Shown here: in pieces, positions 46,701-61,095 of the stretch | Layout: each line of letters starts with the position of its first letter | Position numbering within the stretch: the stretch's first letter is position 1 | Assembly: GCF_000213175.1 (NCBI RefSeq) | Contig: NW_009799099.1 | Span: forward strand, 2,924,029-2,988,028 | DNA: 64,000 bases | Origin: Neurospora tetrasperma FGSC 2508 | Taxonomy: Eukaryota; Ascomycota; Sordariomycetes; Sordariales; Sordariaceae | Direction of reading: 5' to 3' | Notes under the pieces: model-generated | The model's input: the letters and a program-made list of their open reading frames with translations, nothing else | Databases searched by the model: none | What the model was told of the DNA's origin: nothing | Position numbers and translations under genes: made by a program

Positions 46701-47238
46701 TTAATCAAAGCTTATCCCGAGGACCCTAAATATACTAAGGTACTCCATTTAATTAATAAGGCTAACGCCCTAAAGTATATTTATATATAATAATTGGAAA
46801 AACGCCCAAATTTACTAGCGGGCCCCTATTTATTCGAAGATAGATTATTTTACTATATTAATTATTAAAACGTACGTCAGCTATATATTCCCTAAATCTA
46901 TATATAAAAGATACTAAAGTTAATATATAATAAGAAATACTACTTTAGGGTTAATTGGATAATAAATAATTTATTATACTTCTATATAAGAAGGAAGATT
47001 TAAATAGTATGTAAATATATTAAATATTATAAAGTTTATTATTAGAGTTAATAGGACTAGTAATTAACCCTTAAAGAACTATTACTAATTCGAACGTTCC
47101 TAAAGCTATTGTATATAATAATTATAAATTTTATTACTAATATGCTGGTAATTAAAGTAATAAGTATAATATAGATTCTAAAATGCTTCCCGGAATTTAA
47201 TATAATATATACTATTACTTATAAATTTAATAAGAAAG

Positions 47239-47865
47239 TGTTACACGGACATTCCAACCCTAACCCCGGCTAAGACTAACGAACCCTTCGGCTAGGACTA
47301 ACCCTCCAACTAACGAAGTCCTAAACGAATAGCTATAGGAAGCCTATTTAAACTTTATAGCCTTATAGCCTTACAGCTTCGCATAAATGCCTTAGGCATT
47401 TAGGTCCGCCCTAGCGGAGAGACTATTTAACCGATAATACGGCTATCCGGAATCCCCTTACGCCTTTAGTATATTCTAATTAATAGTATAATTACTATAT
47501 ATACGCTAGCCCGGCCAAGGAGGGGAACCCTATTACTAGGAAGCTAAATAAATTAATAGGGCGGTACCGGCGATAACGCCGGCGCTAAAGGAAGAAGTTA
47601 ATTAGAGAAAGGTATTTAGAAGAACCTATATATAAGTACTACAATATATACTACTAAATAAATGCCTTACGGCCTTATAACTATATTAGGCTCCTAGATT
47701 TATATACGTACTAAATAGAAAGAAGGAAGGCTTTAGGTATAAGAAGGCTACTAAGCCCAGCCTAATTAGAAAGGCTTAAAAAGATTAATAAAGTTTTCAA
47801 AACTAAAATAATTTATTAATTGAATTGAATTACTATTCTAAACTTAGAATATTACCTTTATTATA
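47239..47865 (+). repeat. Left LTR (627 bp)
   Basis: The outer (5') third keeps CCCTAACCCCGGCTAAG-type GC-rich text. The inner part is more AT-shifted. Confidence 0.93.
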
Positions 47866-48597
47866 AATAAACTACTTCCCTCTCGAACTATTTTTTACTA
47901 ACTCTTTATTAACCTTTTTGCTACTATAATTTCCCTTTAAAACCAACCTATTCCCTCGGTTGAAGCCTTTTCTTTCGTTTTTTACTAATTTAAAGCCTTC
48001 GATATTATTATAGTAAATACCGATAAAACTATTTTTAAAAGCGGAATTCAAGTTATTAACCCCCCTCTATAATTAATTACCCTCTACGAATAATTTAAAG
48101 TAGTTTATAAATATATTCGAAATATCGCCCTCGCTATAGGATATGAATATATTTAGTACTTTAATAGTTTTAAAGAATAATATAAAGTTATATATAGAAA
48201 TTATAATATTATTACTAACTTTTTTAATATAGGTATTAAAGTTATTTAAACCTAAATTATACGTTTAGAATAATAAATCTCTTAAATTAATAACTACTTC
48301 GCTTCGGAAGTTTAGATTACTATCGCTAAATATAGAAAATAAGACGAAGAACGTTAGAAGGCTATTAATTAGCTTTAGAAAGCGAATTAATAATATTAAT
48401 AGGCCCTAGAAATATTCGATAATTAAACCCTCTATTAATAATCCCTCTTCAGTTATATTAAATAATAGGCTAGTAATAAAGAAATTTAAATTAATAACCT
48501 CTTTAATAATAGGGTCGATTCCGAATAAATTAAGAGTTTCGAAGAGTAAATTACCTAATTCTAAAAAACTATTTAAAAAGTCCTTAAAAAAGCCGGG

Positions 48598-49071
48598 TGT
48601 GACGAACGGCAGTCTAATCTGCCTAAATGAGATAGCTGAAGGTAAGAACTATCAGAATCGTTCGGTGAAGCCAAAGGGTTCACAACAAGTATACTCGTAA
48701 TACTAGTCTTAATAATAATAATTAAATTGTATTAACTACTATCGAACTATCTAACAATCTAAATTCTCCAATCGTCCCTTTATACTTCCCGTATCGTTTA
48801 TTCTATAGCTAGCTTACTTATATTATCGTAATGCTGGCTTACTCCGTAAGCCCGGCGTTAGCTTACTATTGTAAGCCCGGAATTAATTTACTAGTATAAA
48901 TCCGGAGCTAGCTTACTAGCGTAAACCCGGAACTAGCTTACTAATATAAGCCCTATTTCTAACGCCTTTTTTAACCTTACCCTAGCCCGTAATTATATAA
49001 GTTAGCCTTTTTAAGTTACTTATACTACCGATAGTCTAATTAGCCCGTATACTTACTTTAAATTCGTAATA
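48598..49071 (-). repeat. LTR (474 bp), left copy
   Basis: Starts TGTGACGAACGGCAG and includes a 25-bp tandem array at 48846-48953. The outer 120 bp is little mutated. Confidence 0.93.
48846..48953. repeat. 25-bp tandem repeat inside the left LTR
   Basis: Units start at 48846, 48871, 48896, 48921 and 48946 (GTAAGCCCGG followed by a 15-bp GCTAGCTTACTA-like spacer). More mutated than the partner array. Confidence 0.85.
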
Positions 49072-52000
49072 CAATACTTCTCCTCCCTAACTAATATCCT
49101 CGACGGTTTATTGGTTCTTTACTATTATAATCTATATTTTTATATGCTACGTCTTCTATTATTCTAACTATAGTAAATTATTCTTTTTCCCTTATTATTT
49201 AAATATATCGTCCTCTTATATTTAGAAACGTCCCTCCTAGTCGGCGTTTAAACGCTAAAATTTAATTGCTAATATTAAGCGTTTTAGAGTTATTATTATA
49301 CCTTATACTTATTATACTAATTATTATTTTCTTTATAAGAAGATTTTTAATAATAGAAAGTACGTTAAATATATATAGTAGGTACGTCTTTATAAAATTA
49401 TTAATACCGATATAGAATATAAAATTCCTTTTTATTATAATTATAAGTATTATTAATAACTTCTAATAACTAGTATTATTACGACCTTCAATTAGGTTTA
49501 ATAAACAAAGGATAAACTTCTTCGTTTTATCGAAGAGCGTTTAAAATAAATTAATATTTAATAGAAGGATTTAAAGACGTAGGTTACCTAATTATCGGAT
49601 TTGGAATAGTAATAATAAGACTTAGCTTCTTAGGGTTGCGAATTATTTCTTCGTAATATAATTAAATTGGAGGTTTTAGAAATAGAGGAGCGGGCAGTTA
49701 ATTTAGAATTAGAGCTATTACCCGTAGAGTAGCCGGTAGGGAAATTTACCTCCTTTCTACCTATTAATTAGGCTTTATTAAATATATTTACCTTCCTTTC
49801 TTCTTAATTAGGTAATCCTTCTACCCCGGCCAATCCGGGTTCTTCTAGTAGAATTCCTCTAATTTCCTAGGACAATTTAAATTCTTAACGGGTTCCTATA
49901 TATTATTCTCGGGGCTAAATCCATCCTACTTAATAAGGTATTCTAATTCTCCTTCCTCTATCCTCGAATTTAAAATTCATTTTATATCCTATTCTTCTTC
50001 CTCGTCTTTAATACTAACTCGCGTATTAATTCGTATATTTTTAAATACTAGTTCTAATAATATAATATAGAATAAATATAATTTTAATTTTATAATTTTA
50101 AGAATATCTAATTAATATACTATATCGGAAATTTTCTTTTTAATTTTAAATAACCCTACCCGTCGGTCGTCGAATTTTTTACTAAATCGCTTTATTCTAA
50201 AATTCTTAATAAATAAAAGGACTTTATCCCCCTCCTTAAAACGAAATCCCTCGAACCTTTTTAAATTAAAATATCGGCTTATTTTTTATTTAATAAATTC
50301 CAATTCTCCTTTAAATTTCTTATATAATATATATAATTTTTCGGCCTTAATTAAAGCCCTAAGGACGTTCGTATCTAATTCTTCTAAAAATTCCGGCTTA
50401 TACCCGTAATTTATAAAGAAAGGTAAAACCTTAGTAGTTTCTATAAGGGAGGTATTATATACTAATTGTACTATAGGTAATAATTCTACCCAATTATTTT
50501 ATTCGAAATTAATATAATTCCTCAAATATTATTCTATAATCTAATTAATCCTTTCCGTTTATCTATTTATTTACGGGTAATACACTATTAATATTTTACT
50601 CTTAGTACCGAATTTAATTATTAATACTTACCAAAATTTAGATACGAATTTAGTATCCCTATCCGTAATCTATTCCTTCGGCCAACCGTATACTAAAGTA
50701 ATATTCTAATAAATTATATTTATAAATTACTCTACTAACTATATCTCTTTATAGGGTAAGAAATAACTCTATTTAATTAGCCTATCTACTACTACTAGAA
50801 TATTATTATAAATAACTCCTATTATAATATTTATAGATAATAGTAATTTAATAATAAAATTTATAATTACCGAACTCTATAGCTTTTCTACGATTTTTAG
50901 GGGTTCGAGGAATCTATATAATTTATATTTTATAACCCTAGTTTTACTATAATGTTTATAAGCCTATAATATTCGAACTACTTTAATTTTTATTTTTAGA
51001 AAATTGTAGTATTACTATATTTATATTATAATTTTAATAATACCTATATATCCTCCTATTTTAAACGTATATATCCCTATAATAAACGCTTCGTATTACT
51101 TAGGCTAAACGTAGGCCTTATTATAGTACTATAACTTATTATTCTAAAGGACGACTCCGTTTTCTTAATTATCTTCCTATCTTTATTGCTCCTTAGGAGT
51201 AACGACTATAATATAAAACTTAGGGTCTTATATTTTAACCCTATAAATAACGTAATATTCTACCTATTCCTATAGAGGATATATAAATAATTTATTCAAT
51301 TATTCTTAAAATAAAAATATAAAGGTTTTTATAGTATTTTTTATATAGTTTACCCGCCGGTTTAGTATATCGGCGCGAGTATTCTCCAATCCCTTTTTAT
51401 AATTAATTTTAAAATTGAATTCCAATAAGAATTCGGCCTAATATATTTAACGGCCGTTAAATACCTTTATAATTGTAAAGTACTGAAAATTATTATAGTC
51501 GGTATAGACTTATACTTTATATATAGTTCTACTAAAGTATAGCCTCTATTCTTAAAATACTTCGATAATAATTAAGAATTCCTTATTATAAATAAAATAA
51601 TTACAACGGGGTCCTTCTAACTTCTTTAAAAAAAAAGCTATAGAATACAATTTCCTATATTCGTTGTATTATTCTAATTATCTTCCGATAGTATAATTTA
51701 ATATATTGGTTTTAATTTTAAAGGGTTTACTTAGGTTAAAAAGTTTTAATATAGGATTTATAGTAATTATATTATAAATAGCCCTAAAAGCTTCCTCTTC
51801 CGTTTTTCCCTATATAAAAACGGCCTCTTTCCTAATAAATTCGTATAACGGTCTAGCAATCTTCCTATAATCCCGTATAAATATACAATAGAAATTAGTA
51901 AACCCTAGGAATCCGTAGACTTCGGTTATATTCCTAGGCGTTAACCAATTTCGTACGGCTTTTACTTTATTTAATTCTATCCTAACTTCGTTCTCTAAAA

Positions 52001-55000
52001 TTAAATATTTAAAAAATATAATCTCTCTTATATAAAATTCGTTTTTCTCTATATTAATAGAGAATTTATACTCGTATAATATATTTAATACTTTCCTTAT
52101 ATATTTCTTATATTCCGCAAAAGTTTTGGAATAAATAAAAATATTATTTAAATAGCAAATAGCAAACTTATCGAAGTAAGGTCGAATTGTATAATTAATA
52201 ATAAATTAGAATATTATAAATATATTAATTAACCCGAAGGGTATAATAAAATATTTGTAGTATCCGTAGGGTATATAAAATACTATCTTCTATTTATTTC
52301 CTTCCTTAATTTGTATATAAGTATAAGTAATAGGTAAATTAAAGCGTATAAAATATTATACTCCTCCTAATTAACTTCGAATATATAAAATTAAGGGTAA
52401 GGGATAATTATTTTTTATAATCTTTTAATTCAATTGCTTATAATTAATATAAAAGTACAATTTTCCGTCCTTCTTTGGTACGAAGAGGATAGGGTACCCT
52501 ACTAGCGATATAAATTCCTAAATATATTTTCATTTTAAATTTTCGTCCAAATACTTCTTTAATTCTATATTTTATTTCTCGTTAATATAATATACTTTAA
52601 AGAATTTAAATTTAGCTCCTTCCTTAAATTTAATTTTATAATTTTACGGTCCTTATAATAGTAATCCTTTAAAGTATTTATTAACGAAAGCCGGATATCC
52701 TTAATATTCTATTAGAATTACTATTTTCGGCTTCTCTGCCTATTAATTCTAATAATAGTTAAATTTATATTAAATATTAATTATCGATACTTCTATTAAT
52801 ATTACTAACCCTTCTTCTATAATTTTACTACTTTTATCGATAGTATAAATTATAATTTTTTATATTATTTATAATAGGGCCGTAGGAATATTGCCTCCTT
52901 AATTTACTTTCTACTATACTCTAGGTTTCCTATTAGTAATTAAGTACGTTCTAGGATATAAGTAGCTACCTTCCTTCTAATTAATATTTAGGTTGTATAT
53001 TATATATTATAAGTACCTTAGGATTATATTTTTAAATAGCCCTATTTCTACAACGTTAAAACTAACTTCGACCGTTTTGCCTTCTACTATAATAAGGAGT
53101 AATAACGTTTCTTATTTTACAATCTATATTTCAAAAAGTCCTTTTACTATAAAGGGAACTTTCTTCTTCTTCTAAGGAATCCTTAATTAAATAACGAACT
53201 TAGGCGAAATAAAATTTAATTAAACTCCGGAATTTACTAATATAAGAGTTTAATAATTCTTCTAATAAATTATAACTTTAAATCGTTAGTCTTCTTTCCT
53301 TTCTTCTATAGTAGCGACTTCTATAAATATTATAGGGTTTTAAATCTTATTTTTCCGACGGCTATATCGCTAAATAATTTATTTCGTTTAGGGATTTAGT
53401 TTCTACCGGGCCTCTTTAAAGGCCCTAAGCCGTTTCCTAATTCCTAGCGATAATTATTAAGAGCGTCCTCTTCCTTAAGTTCGGGCTCGTCCAGCGAACG
53501 GTATTTTTATAATTATATTAAATAAATAATTTTTTTATCCTCGGTACTTTTAATTATATTACCCTATTGGATATAGTATACAATTTCTATTTTGTACGTT
53601 TATACTTTCTATTTTATATAAATAGGGTAATTAAATATCGGGTACTATTACTATTAGGGGTCGGTCTCTCCCTATTTTAAATAAATATAAATATTATAGG
53701 GGCGTATAATAAATTTCTTAAGTATTAACTATTTGCCCGCTCGTATAAAGGGATGTAAGTTAAATACGAATTATTTATTTATAATAAAGGCAGCCTATAA
53801 ATCTCTTTAATTAAAAGTACGCGTAACGGGTTTAAATTGTCCCTATTAATCCAATTTCCTAACGGGCCAAAAATAATTATCCTACTTTTTTCTATAGTAT
53901 TTAGGGTAATTATAAATAATATACTAGAATTATAATATTCGGTAATAAGCAAAATAAAAGGGGTATATTTATATAATATTTTTTACGACCGGTTAATATA
54001 CTTTAAGTAATTTTAGGGTTTATTCCTAAATAATTTATAATTTCCCCTTAATAATAATAGTTCGCTTCTTCTAAAAAACTTTCTATTTTTCGTACTTCCC
54101 GCTCTTATTTAGGTAAAATTGCTATAGTTCTATCTAATACCCTCTAACGGCCTAATTGGGGTAATTATATTAATATAGATTAATAAATTCGTAATTGTTA
54201 AATCCTTTAGGTATAAACGCTAGGGGCGAAATTAGTAGTAGAATAATATTTATTATATATATAATTGTAAAGAGAATTCGGTTAATATCGGGGAGGTTAC
54301 TAATTTCTTCCTATATTGGAATTCGGTACGCCCGTACTTAGGGTATATTATTATCCTATACCTCTTCCTTAAAATCCTCTTTATTAAGTCCTTCCTATTT
54401 ATATTTATCGTTAGCCTCCTACTAAACTTCCTAATTGAAGTCTATAACTCTATTTATAGCGTTTTTTAAATCGTTTTAACCGTACTCGGTATTAGCGATT
54501 TTAATTACCCTAATTCTTTCTATTACAATAATTTCCGTTTTCCTCTAATTTAACTATTTAGGCGTATAATAATCTTTCTTTATATATTTAATTTTACTAT
54601 AATTAAAGTATTTAACCTTCGAAAGGTCCTATTTATTTTAATTAATTTAAATTATATTAATTTCTATAAGTCTTAAATAGGTAATTCCGGAAAAGTAAAT
54701 TCCCTAAATCCTTTCTTTTTAGTATTAATATAGTAGGTCTTAGAAGGAATGAAGGGAATTGCTCTTCCTTTCTTTTCCTATTCCTATTAGAATAGCCGAT
54801 TATTAATACGGATAATTATATCGATATATATATTAATAGTCTCGGGACGGTCTTCCTTATAGAATTCGTCCTTAATTCTTTTTTTAAAACTATTATAGAA
54901 TAATTATATTAGCCCATCGTTATTAATATTACTATAAAGAGCATCCTACTTAAAGAATACAATATAGGTTAAAGTAAATTTAATTTATTAAAGCTAAATT

Positions 55001-55560
55001 AAACGTTCCTAAGTCTAATAAGTCTTATCCTTTTCTCCAAAAATTCGAGTAAGGGCCTTAGTAAATTCATTATAACTACTTAAAATCTTTTTATTAAAGT
55101 CCGAAGCGTTATCTCCGTTCTTATAAAAATTTTTCAAAATAGGCTCGTACTAAGTAAGGGCCCTATCTACTAATTTAATCCCTATATAGGCTATTTTATC
55201 GAATTTAAAGCCGAATTAATTTCTATAGAAGTAGAGATAGGTTTATATTTAGATTAGGAATCCTATAAAGGTAAATTACTATTTATTATACTCCTTAAGT
55301 ATAGTTAATTTAAGTTTAAGACGGTTAATAGGTAGAATATCCTTTCCTACCTTCGCTTCGGGGGTACTAGATCCAACCTCGAGTTAGGCTTCGAACTAGC
55401 GGATACAATCTTATATAGCCTCGAACTATTAATATATAATAGCGAAGTTCGTAGGGTTACCCTAGTAGGTAAAATCGTTATTATTTCCAATAGTAGATAT
55501 AATAAAATAAAGAAATACCTTTAATTACTATTTAAAATAGGCTAAAGGGAATAATCAATA

Positions 55561-56034
55561 TATAACGAATAGTAGTCTAATTTACTTAAATAAAATAATT
55601 AAAAGTAAGAACTATTAAAATCGTTCGGTGAAGCTAAAGGGTTTATAATAAATATATTCGTAATACTAATTTTAATAATAATAATTAAATTATATTAATT
55701 ACTATCGAACTATCTAATAATTTAAATTCTCTAATCGTCCCTTTATACTTCCCGTATCGTTTATTCTATAATTAGCTTACTTATATTATTATAATACTAA
55801 TTTACTCCGTAAGCCCGGCGTTAATTCACCATCGTAAGCCCGGAACTAACTCACCAACGTAAGCCCGGAGCTAGCTCACCAGCGTAAGCCCGGAATTAGC
55901 TCACCAGCGTAAGCCCTATCTCCAATGCCTTTTTTAACCCTGCCCTAGCCCATAGTTATACGAGCTAGCCTTTCTAAATTGCTTGTACTACCGATGGTCT
56001 GGTTGGCCCGTATACTTACCTTAAATTCGTAACA
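55561..56034 (-). repeat. LTR (474 bp), right copy
   Basis: Matches 48598-49071 base for base in length. The inner part is AT-shifted and the outer 220 bp (from about 55815) is nearly unmutated. Confidence 0.93.
55809..55916. repeat. 25-bp tandem repeat inside the right LTR
   Basis: Units begin at 55809, 55834, 55859, 55884 and 55909, each GTAAGCCC then a GCTCACCAGC-like spacer. Four full units and a partial one, at constant 25-bp spacing. Confidence 0.92.
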
Positions 56035-59000
56035 CCGGGTAATTAACTCCTAATACTATTTTAATTGCTTTAATTATTCGAATTATTAAATAATATACTG
56101 TAATATACCCCCCTTCTAATTTTAATACTACCTTCCGCTCTAATCCGACCTAAATTTCTATAGGAAATATATAATTTAGCGTACTTAAGTTTAATAATAG
56201 TTTAAATAAGTTAAAATACAATACGAAACTACTTAAACCGGTACTTTTAATACTTTTAACGCTTTTTAAACGGAGTATATTCCCTTTAATTATATAGGGC
56301 CCCTAAAGCCTTTAAGTCCCCCCCGGCCTCCTAAGTACGCCTCCTTCGGAAATTACCCTAATAATTCCGGCTACTATAAAATTAATTAATTCCTATACTC
56401 CCTTATACTATAAATTATACTTATTTATTTTAATAAGCCTCTTTCGTATAATAGGAAAGATATTTCTAAATTCCGACCCTAATAGTATAAAGTCGAAATT
56501 TACTTCGATATTTATACTTTAGGATTTACTACTAATAGTTATAAAATTAATTAAATTAGTTTACTATTAACTAATAAAGCTTAAATTTAATACAATTAAT
56601 AAGTTAAATAAGTTAAATAGATAAATTTTACTAATATTTAGTTAGGATATTCAACCGCCCTTTAGGACTGCTTTAAGGATCCCTCCAAATAGTATTAAAA
56701 TACTAAGAAAATAATAGATTTAAAATATAAGGGAGATATAATTTAATATATTACAACCCTCCTCAATTTTAATAATATTATTTAATAATTAGGGACTATA
56801 TTTTAGAATTATATTTCAAAGATTTTACTTTTTAAAATTATTAAATTAATCTATTAAATTAAAAGGGGAATCCCTTCTTTAAATAATAAATTCCTCAACG
56901 CTATTTAGGAAGCCAGCTAAATCTATAAAAATATATTATAGGACCTAGGGCTATTAGGAAAAGGCGCGCCTACTTTAAGGACGGAGTATTCGAAGTCGGG
57001 CTAATAATTATAAAAAGAATATTCCCCTTCCGACTAAAGTTAATCTTTAAAATAATCCGATTATTTAATTAAGGATAAGAAATAGCCTATAGTTTAAAAC
57101 GTATTAAAAGGTATTAATTAAATAGATATCGATTAGTATAAATAAAACTGGGTTTTTTATTAGCGCTATAGCCGGAATAGCTTTTATACTATAAAATACT
57201 TTACGAAAAAGGATAATAATAATAAGGATTTACTCTAACTGCTATTAAAGGAATAATAGCCCCAAATGGCTGCTATTTCTACTAAATAGAAGAACGACGA
57301 CTATAAAGAAGAGGGAATTAAAGCCCTTAAGGGAAAGGCCTAATATAAGAAAGCTAAAATAGCCGCTATTATTAGAACTATATAGATTATAGATATAGAT
57401 TAAAATTCTAATTTGGATTTTTAAACGGCCGTTATAAAGTACTATATAGAATACTATAGCCTCCCCTTAGTATTAGCCTAGTTAACCCCGTCGTTTATAC
57501 TTTAAAGAGGTTGAATTTTAATAATAATAATAATAATTAGTAGCTACGAAAGAAACTATACTTAGAACTTTATTCCGGGCTATAATTAATTATTCGAATA
57601 ACCCTTTTCTATAATAATAAAGAATACTTAGTCTATATTTTTTTAGATTTAAATAGTTTAATTCCTATTATATCCTTCTATTAAATTTACGTTTGGAAAT
57701 TCCTATTAATTAAAAGAATTAATATTTATACCCTTATAGGGTTTAATATAATAGTAGATATAATAGACGGTCGCTACTATACCGAAGTAGTAATCCTACG
57801 CTATTAAAAAGACTATTATATACGTTTTAACTTCGAACTTTCGGCTATAAATAACGAATATAATATTATTTTATTATATTAGTAGCTATAATAATATAAG
57901 CCCGCCTACTTCTTTAATAAGATTTAAAAAATTAAATTCTTATTAGAATACTACTAGAAGAATTGTACTAGCTCTATTATCTTAGGGCTTCCCTCTATTT
58001 ATACTATTACTAATATTTAAATTAAAATCAATACTACTATTACCGCCGTCCTTAAAAATTTTAAATTTATTTCCCTATTATAAGCGAAGAAACCGCTATA
58101 TAAATATTATATTACTAACCTTAGGATTATAAAATTAATATTATTAAAAGGTAAATATTTCTTTAGGGCCCTATCTTTACTATAAGCGGTCGAAAGCTTA
58201 ACGCCTTCAAACCCTAACTCAATAAAATACTAAAATTTAAAAGAATTAGGAAATTTATAGCCTCCTATAGCGTCCCTTTTATATTTATAAATAAGAAAGA
58301 TTTAGATGATCCTTTTAAATTGGTCGTTAATTACTATATTTTTAACCGAATAATAGTTCCAATTCGTTATCCTATACCTTTTATTATAGAATTCTAATAT
58401 ACCTTTAGAATAGCTAAATTCTATACTAAGATCGACTTCAAATTAGGGTTCTTTTTAATAAGAATAGCTAAGGGCTATAAATAGAAGATAGTATTCTATT
58501 ACAAATATAAGCTATTTAAATACGTAATTATATTTATAAATTTAATTAACGCGCTTTCTACCTTCTAAACTATAATAAATTACCTTTTTATAAATCTTAT
58601 TAATTCTAGTATCCTCATTTATTTTAATAATATCCTAATATACGCCGATACCGAGGAAGAATACAACCGCTTCGTTTTAAAAGTTTTAAAGTAATTATTA
58701 GAAAACTATTTAGTTATAGTATTCTAAAAGTACAAATAGAGCGTTTAGAATATTAAATTTCTAAGCTATATTATTTCCCTAAATAGAATTAGTATAATTA
58801 ACGATAAGGTAAGGATTATTTTGGCTTAAGAACTTTCTAAAACCCTAAAGGAATTATAATCGTTCTTAGGCTTCGCTAATTTCTATAGAAAGTTTATTAA
58901 AGGATTTTCGATAATAGCCCAAACTATTTTAAAAGGGAATGCTCTAAACCGAAAGCTTTAGAAATAAATTAATAAAATAACTATAGCGTTTAATAATTTT

Positions 59001-61095
59001 AAACGAACTTTCGTTATAACGCTCGTTTTAATTTATTTTAATCTAACTAAGCCTATTATTATAGAAATAAATACCTTAAACTTTAGGATTAGAGCTATAC
59101 TTTCCTAGAAGAAAGAAAATAGTAAAATTTACTCTATTACCTTCTATTTAAGGAAGATATTATTAGTTAAAATAAATTACGAAATTTATAATAAAGAGTT
59201 CTTAATTATTATTAATAACTTCGAATAATAGAAGATTTATTTTAAAGGGGCTAAATATAGAATTAAAATCTTCTTAGATTACTAAAACCTAATTTACTTT
59301 ACTTATATTAAAGTTTTTAATCGCTAATAAACTTAATAAATAATTTAATTCGCTAATTTCTAATTTATTATTAATTACTAGCCTAGCTATTTTAATAGTA
59401 AGGCTAATGTATTATTCTATTAAGAAAGCTTTAAACCTAAGAAGGGGGAGGGTAAGGATTAGTTGATTATAATAATTTTATAAAAAAAATACTTCTTATA
59501 CTCTAAAGGAAATAATTTTCTCTTATTAAAAGAAAGGTTCTATAATCTCTCCGCCCTTTAATAGAATAATAAATTTATCCGCTAGCTTAAAGAAGCTAGG
59601 GAAATAAACCCAATGTATATAGAGCAATTTAATAATAAAAATAATAAAGATTTTAAGAAGTTCGACGGTCTATTCTATAGAAAGAACCGCCTTTAGATAC
59701 TAAATAGTTTCTAAATTAAAGTTATTACTTCCGAGTACAATACAAAGGTCGCCGGCTATATAGGAATAAATAAAACTATAGAATTTATTATAAGGAACTT
59801 CTAATAGCCTAAAATAGAAAAATTAATTAGGGAATACATTTACGGCTACTACGAATACTAATAGAATAAGCCACCTAAATATTCCCCCTACGGTCTTCTT
59901 TAATTTATAGAGCTTTATTATACCCCTTAAAGAATAATTACTATAGATTTCATTATAAATTTACTATTTTCTAACGGCTATAATTCTATTTAGGTTATAA
60001 TAGACCCTTTTATAAAAATAGTTTACTTTATTCCTTTTAAAATAGGAGAGAAAAAAACGGAAGATTTAATTAAAATCTTCGCCCAATCGTATTAGCGATT
60101 ATATAGGGTACTATTAAATATTATTTCTAATTATAATTCCTAATTTATAACCTATTTTTAAAAGGATTTTTTAAAGTTCGTTAGTATTAAAAGCCGTATA
60201 AATACAACTTTCCACCCCTAGACTAATAACTAAATCGAACGGTTTAATTAAATCTTCGAAATATACTTTTATACCTTCGTTAATTATAAAATAAGTAATT
60301 AGGAAGATTTATTAATTATTACTGAATTTGTATATAATAATACTATTTCGTTATTAACTAGTATCTCCCTATTTTATATTAATTATAGTTATTACCCTAC
60401 TTTATACAACCCCCCTAACGGCGCCCCTTATAACCCTAAAAGCCGCTTTTACGTACATTAAATAATTTAAATTTACGAATACGCTTAAAAGCATTTCAAC
60501 TACGCCCGTTAGAGGATAAAGGAATAAGCGGATAAGAAACGAACGGAAGTACCGGTTTACGAGGTAAAATAGTTGGTAATACTAAATAGTAAGTATATTA
60601 AAATTAAATACCTATTTAAAAAATTCGATAAGAAGCTTTATAGTCCCTTTAAAATTATTTAAATAATATTCCCTACTATTATCCGGTTGGCCCTACCTAA
60701 AATATAGCGTATTTACAACTCCTTTTATATTTTTCTCCTAAAACCCTACTACGCTAATAATTAAATAGCTTTTAACCCTAATTAAATCCTACGTAAGGTA
60801 GCCCTAATTAAATTAAAAAACTATAAAATAGAGAAAGTCGTAAATTTTATAAGGGTTAAGACTAGGGTATTTTACCGAATTAAATAGGAAGAATAGAATT
60901 ATACTAGTAATATTTAGGAATTATAGGAGTACTTCTATATTAATAGAGCGAAAGAATAGGTTATTCTCTTCTATTAATACTATTTAAATAAGTTTCGAAA
61001 TCCCTACGTTCCTACAATATTAAAAATTTAAATACTATAAATTAGTATTATTAGCCTTACTAGCTCGAAGCGAACTTTGAAAAAGAAGGAATTAA

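Larger units (their letters stand above)
48598..56034 (-). mobile_element. Gypsy-type LTR retrotransposon fossil, minus strand, innermost
   Basis: LTRs 48598-49071 and 55561-56034, both exactly 474 bp. Target duplication CCGGG is perfect (48593-48597 and 56035-56039). Size about 7.4 kb. On the minus strand the coding character runs gag (about 53.5-55.5 kb), reverse transcriptase (about 51.9-52.7 kb), RNase H (about 51.3-51.8 kb) and integrase (about 50.2-51.0 kb). The polypurine tract is the complement of about 49076-49089, next to the 3' LTR. It is the youngest insertion of this nest and nevertheless heavily broken by RIP. Confidence 0.9.

Noticed and set aside
48846-48953. CRISPR-like array
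   Set aside because: A 25-bp tandem repeat without unique spacers inside an LTR. CRISPR does not occur in fungi.
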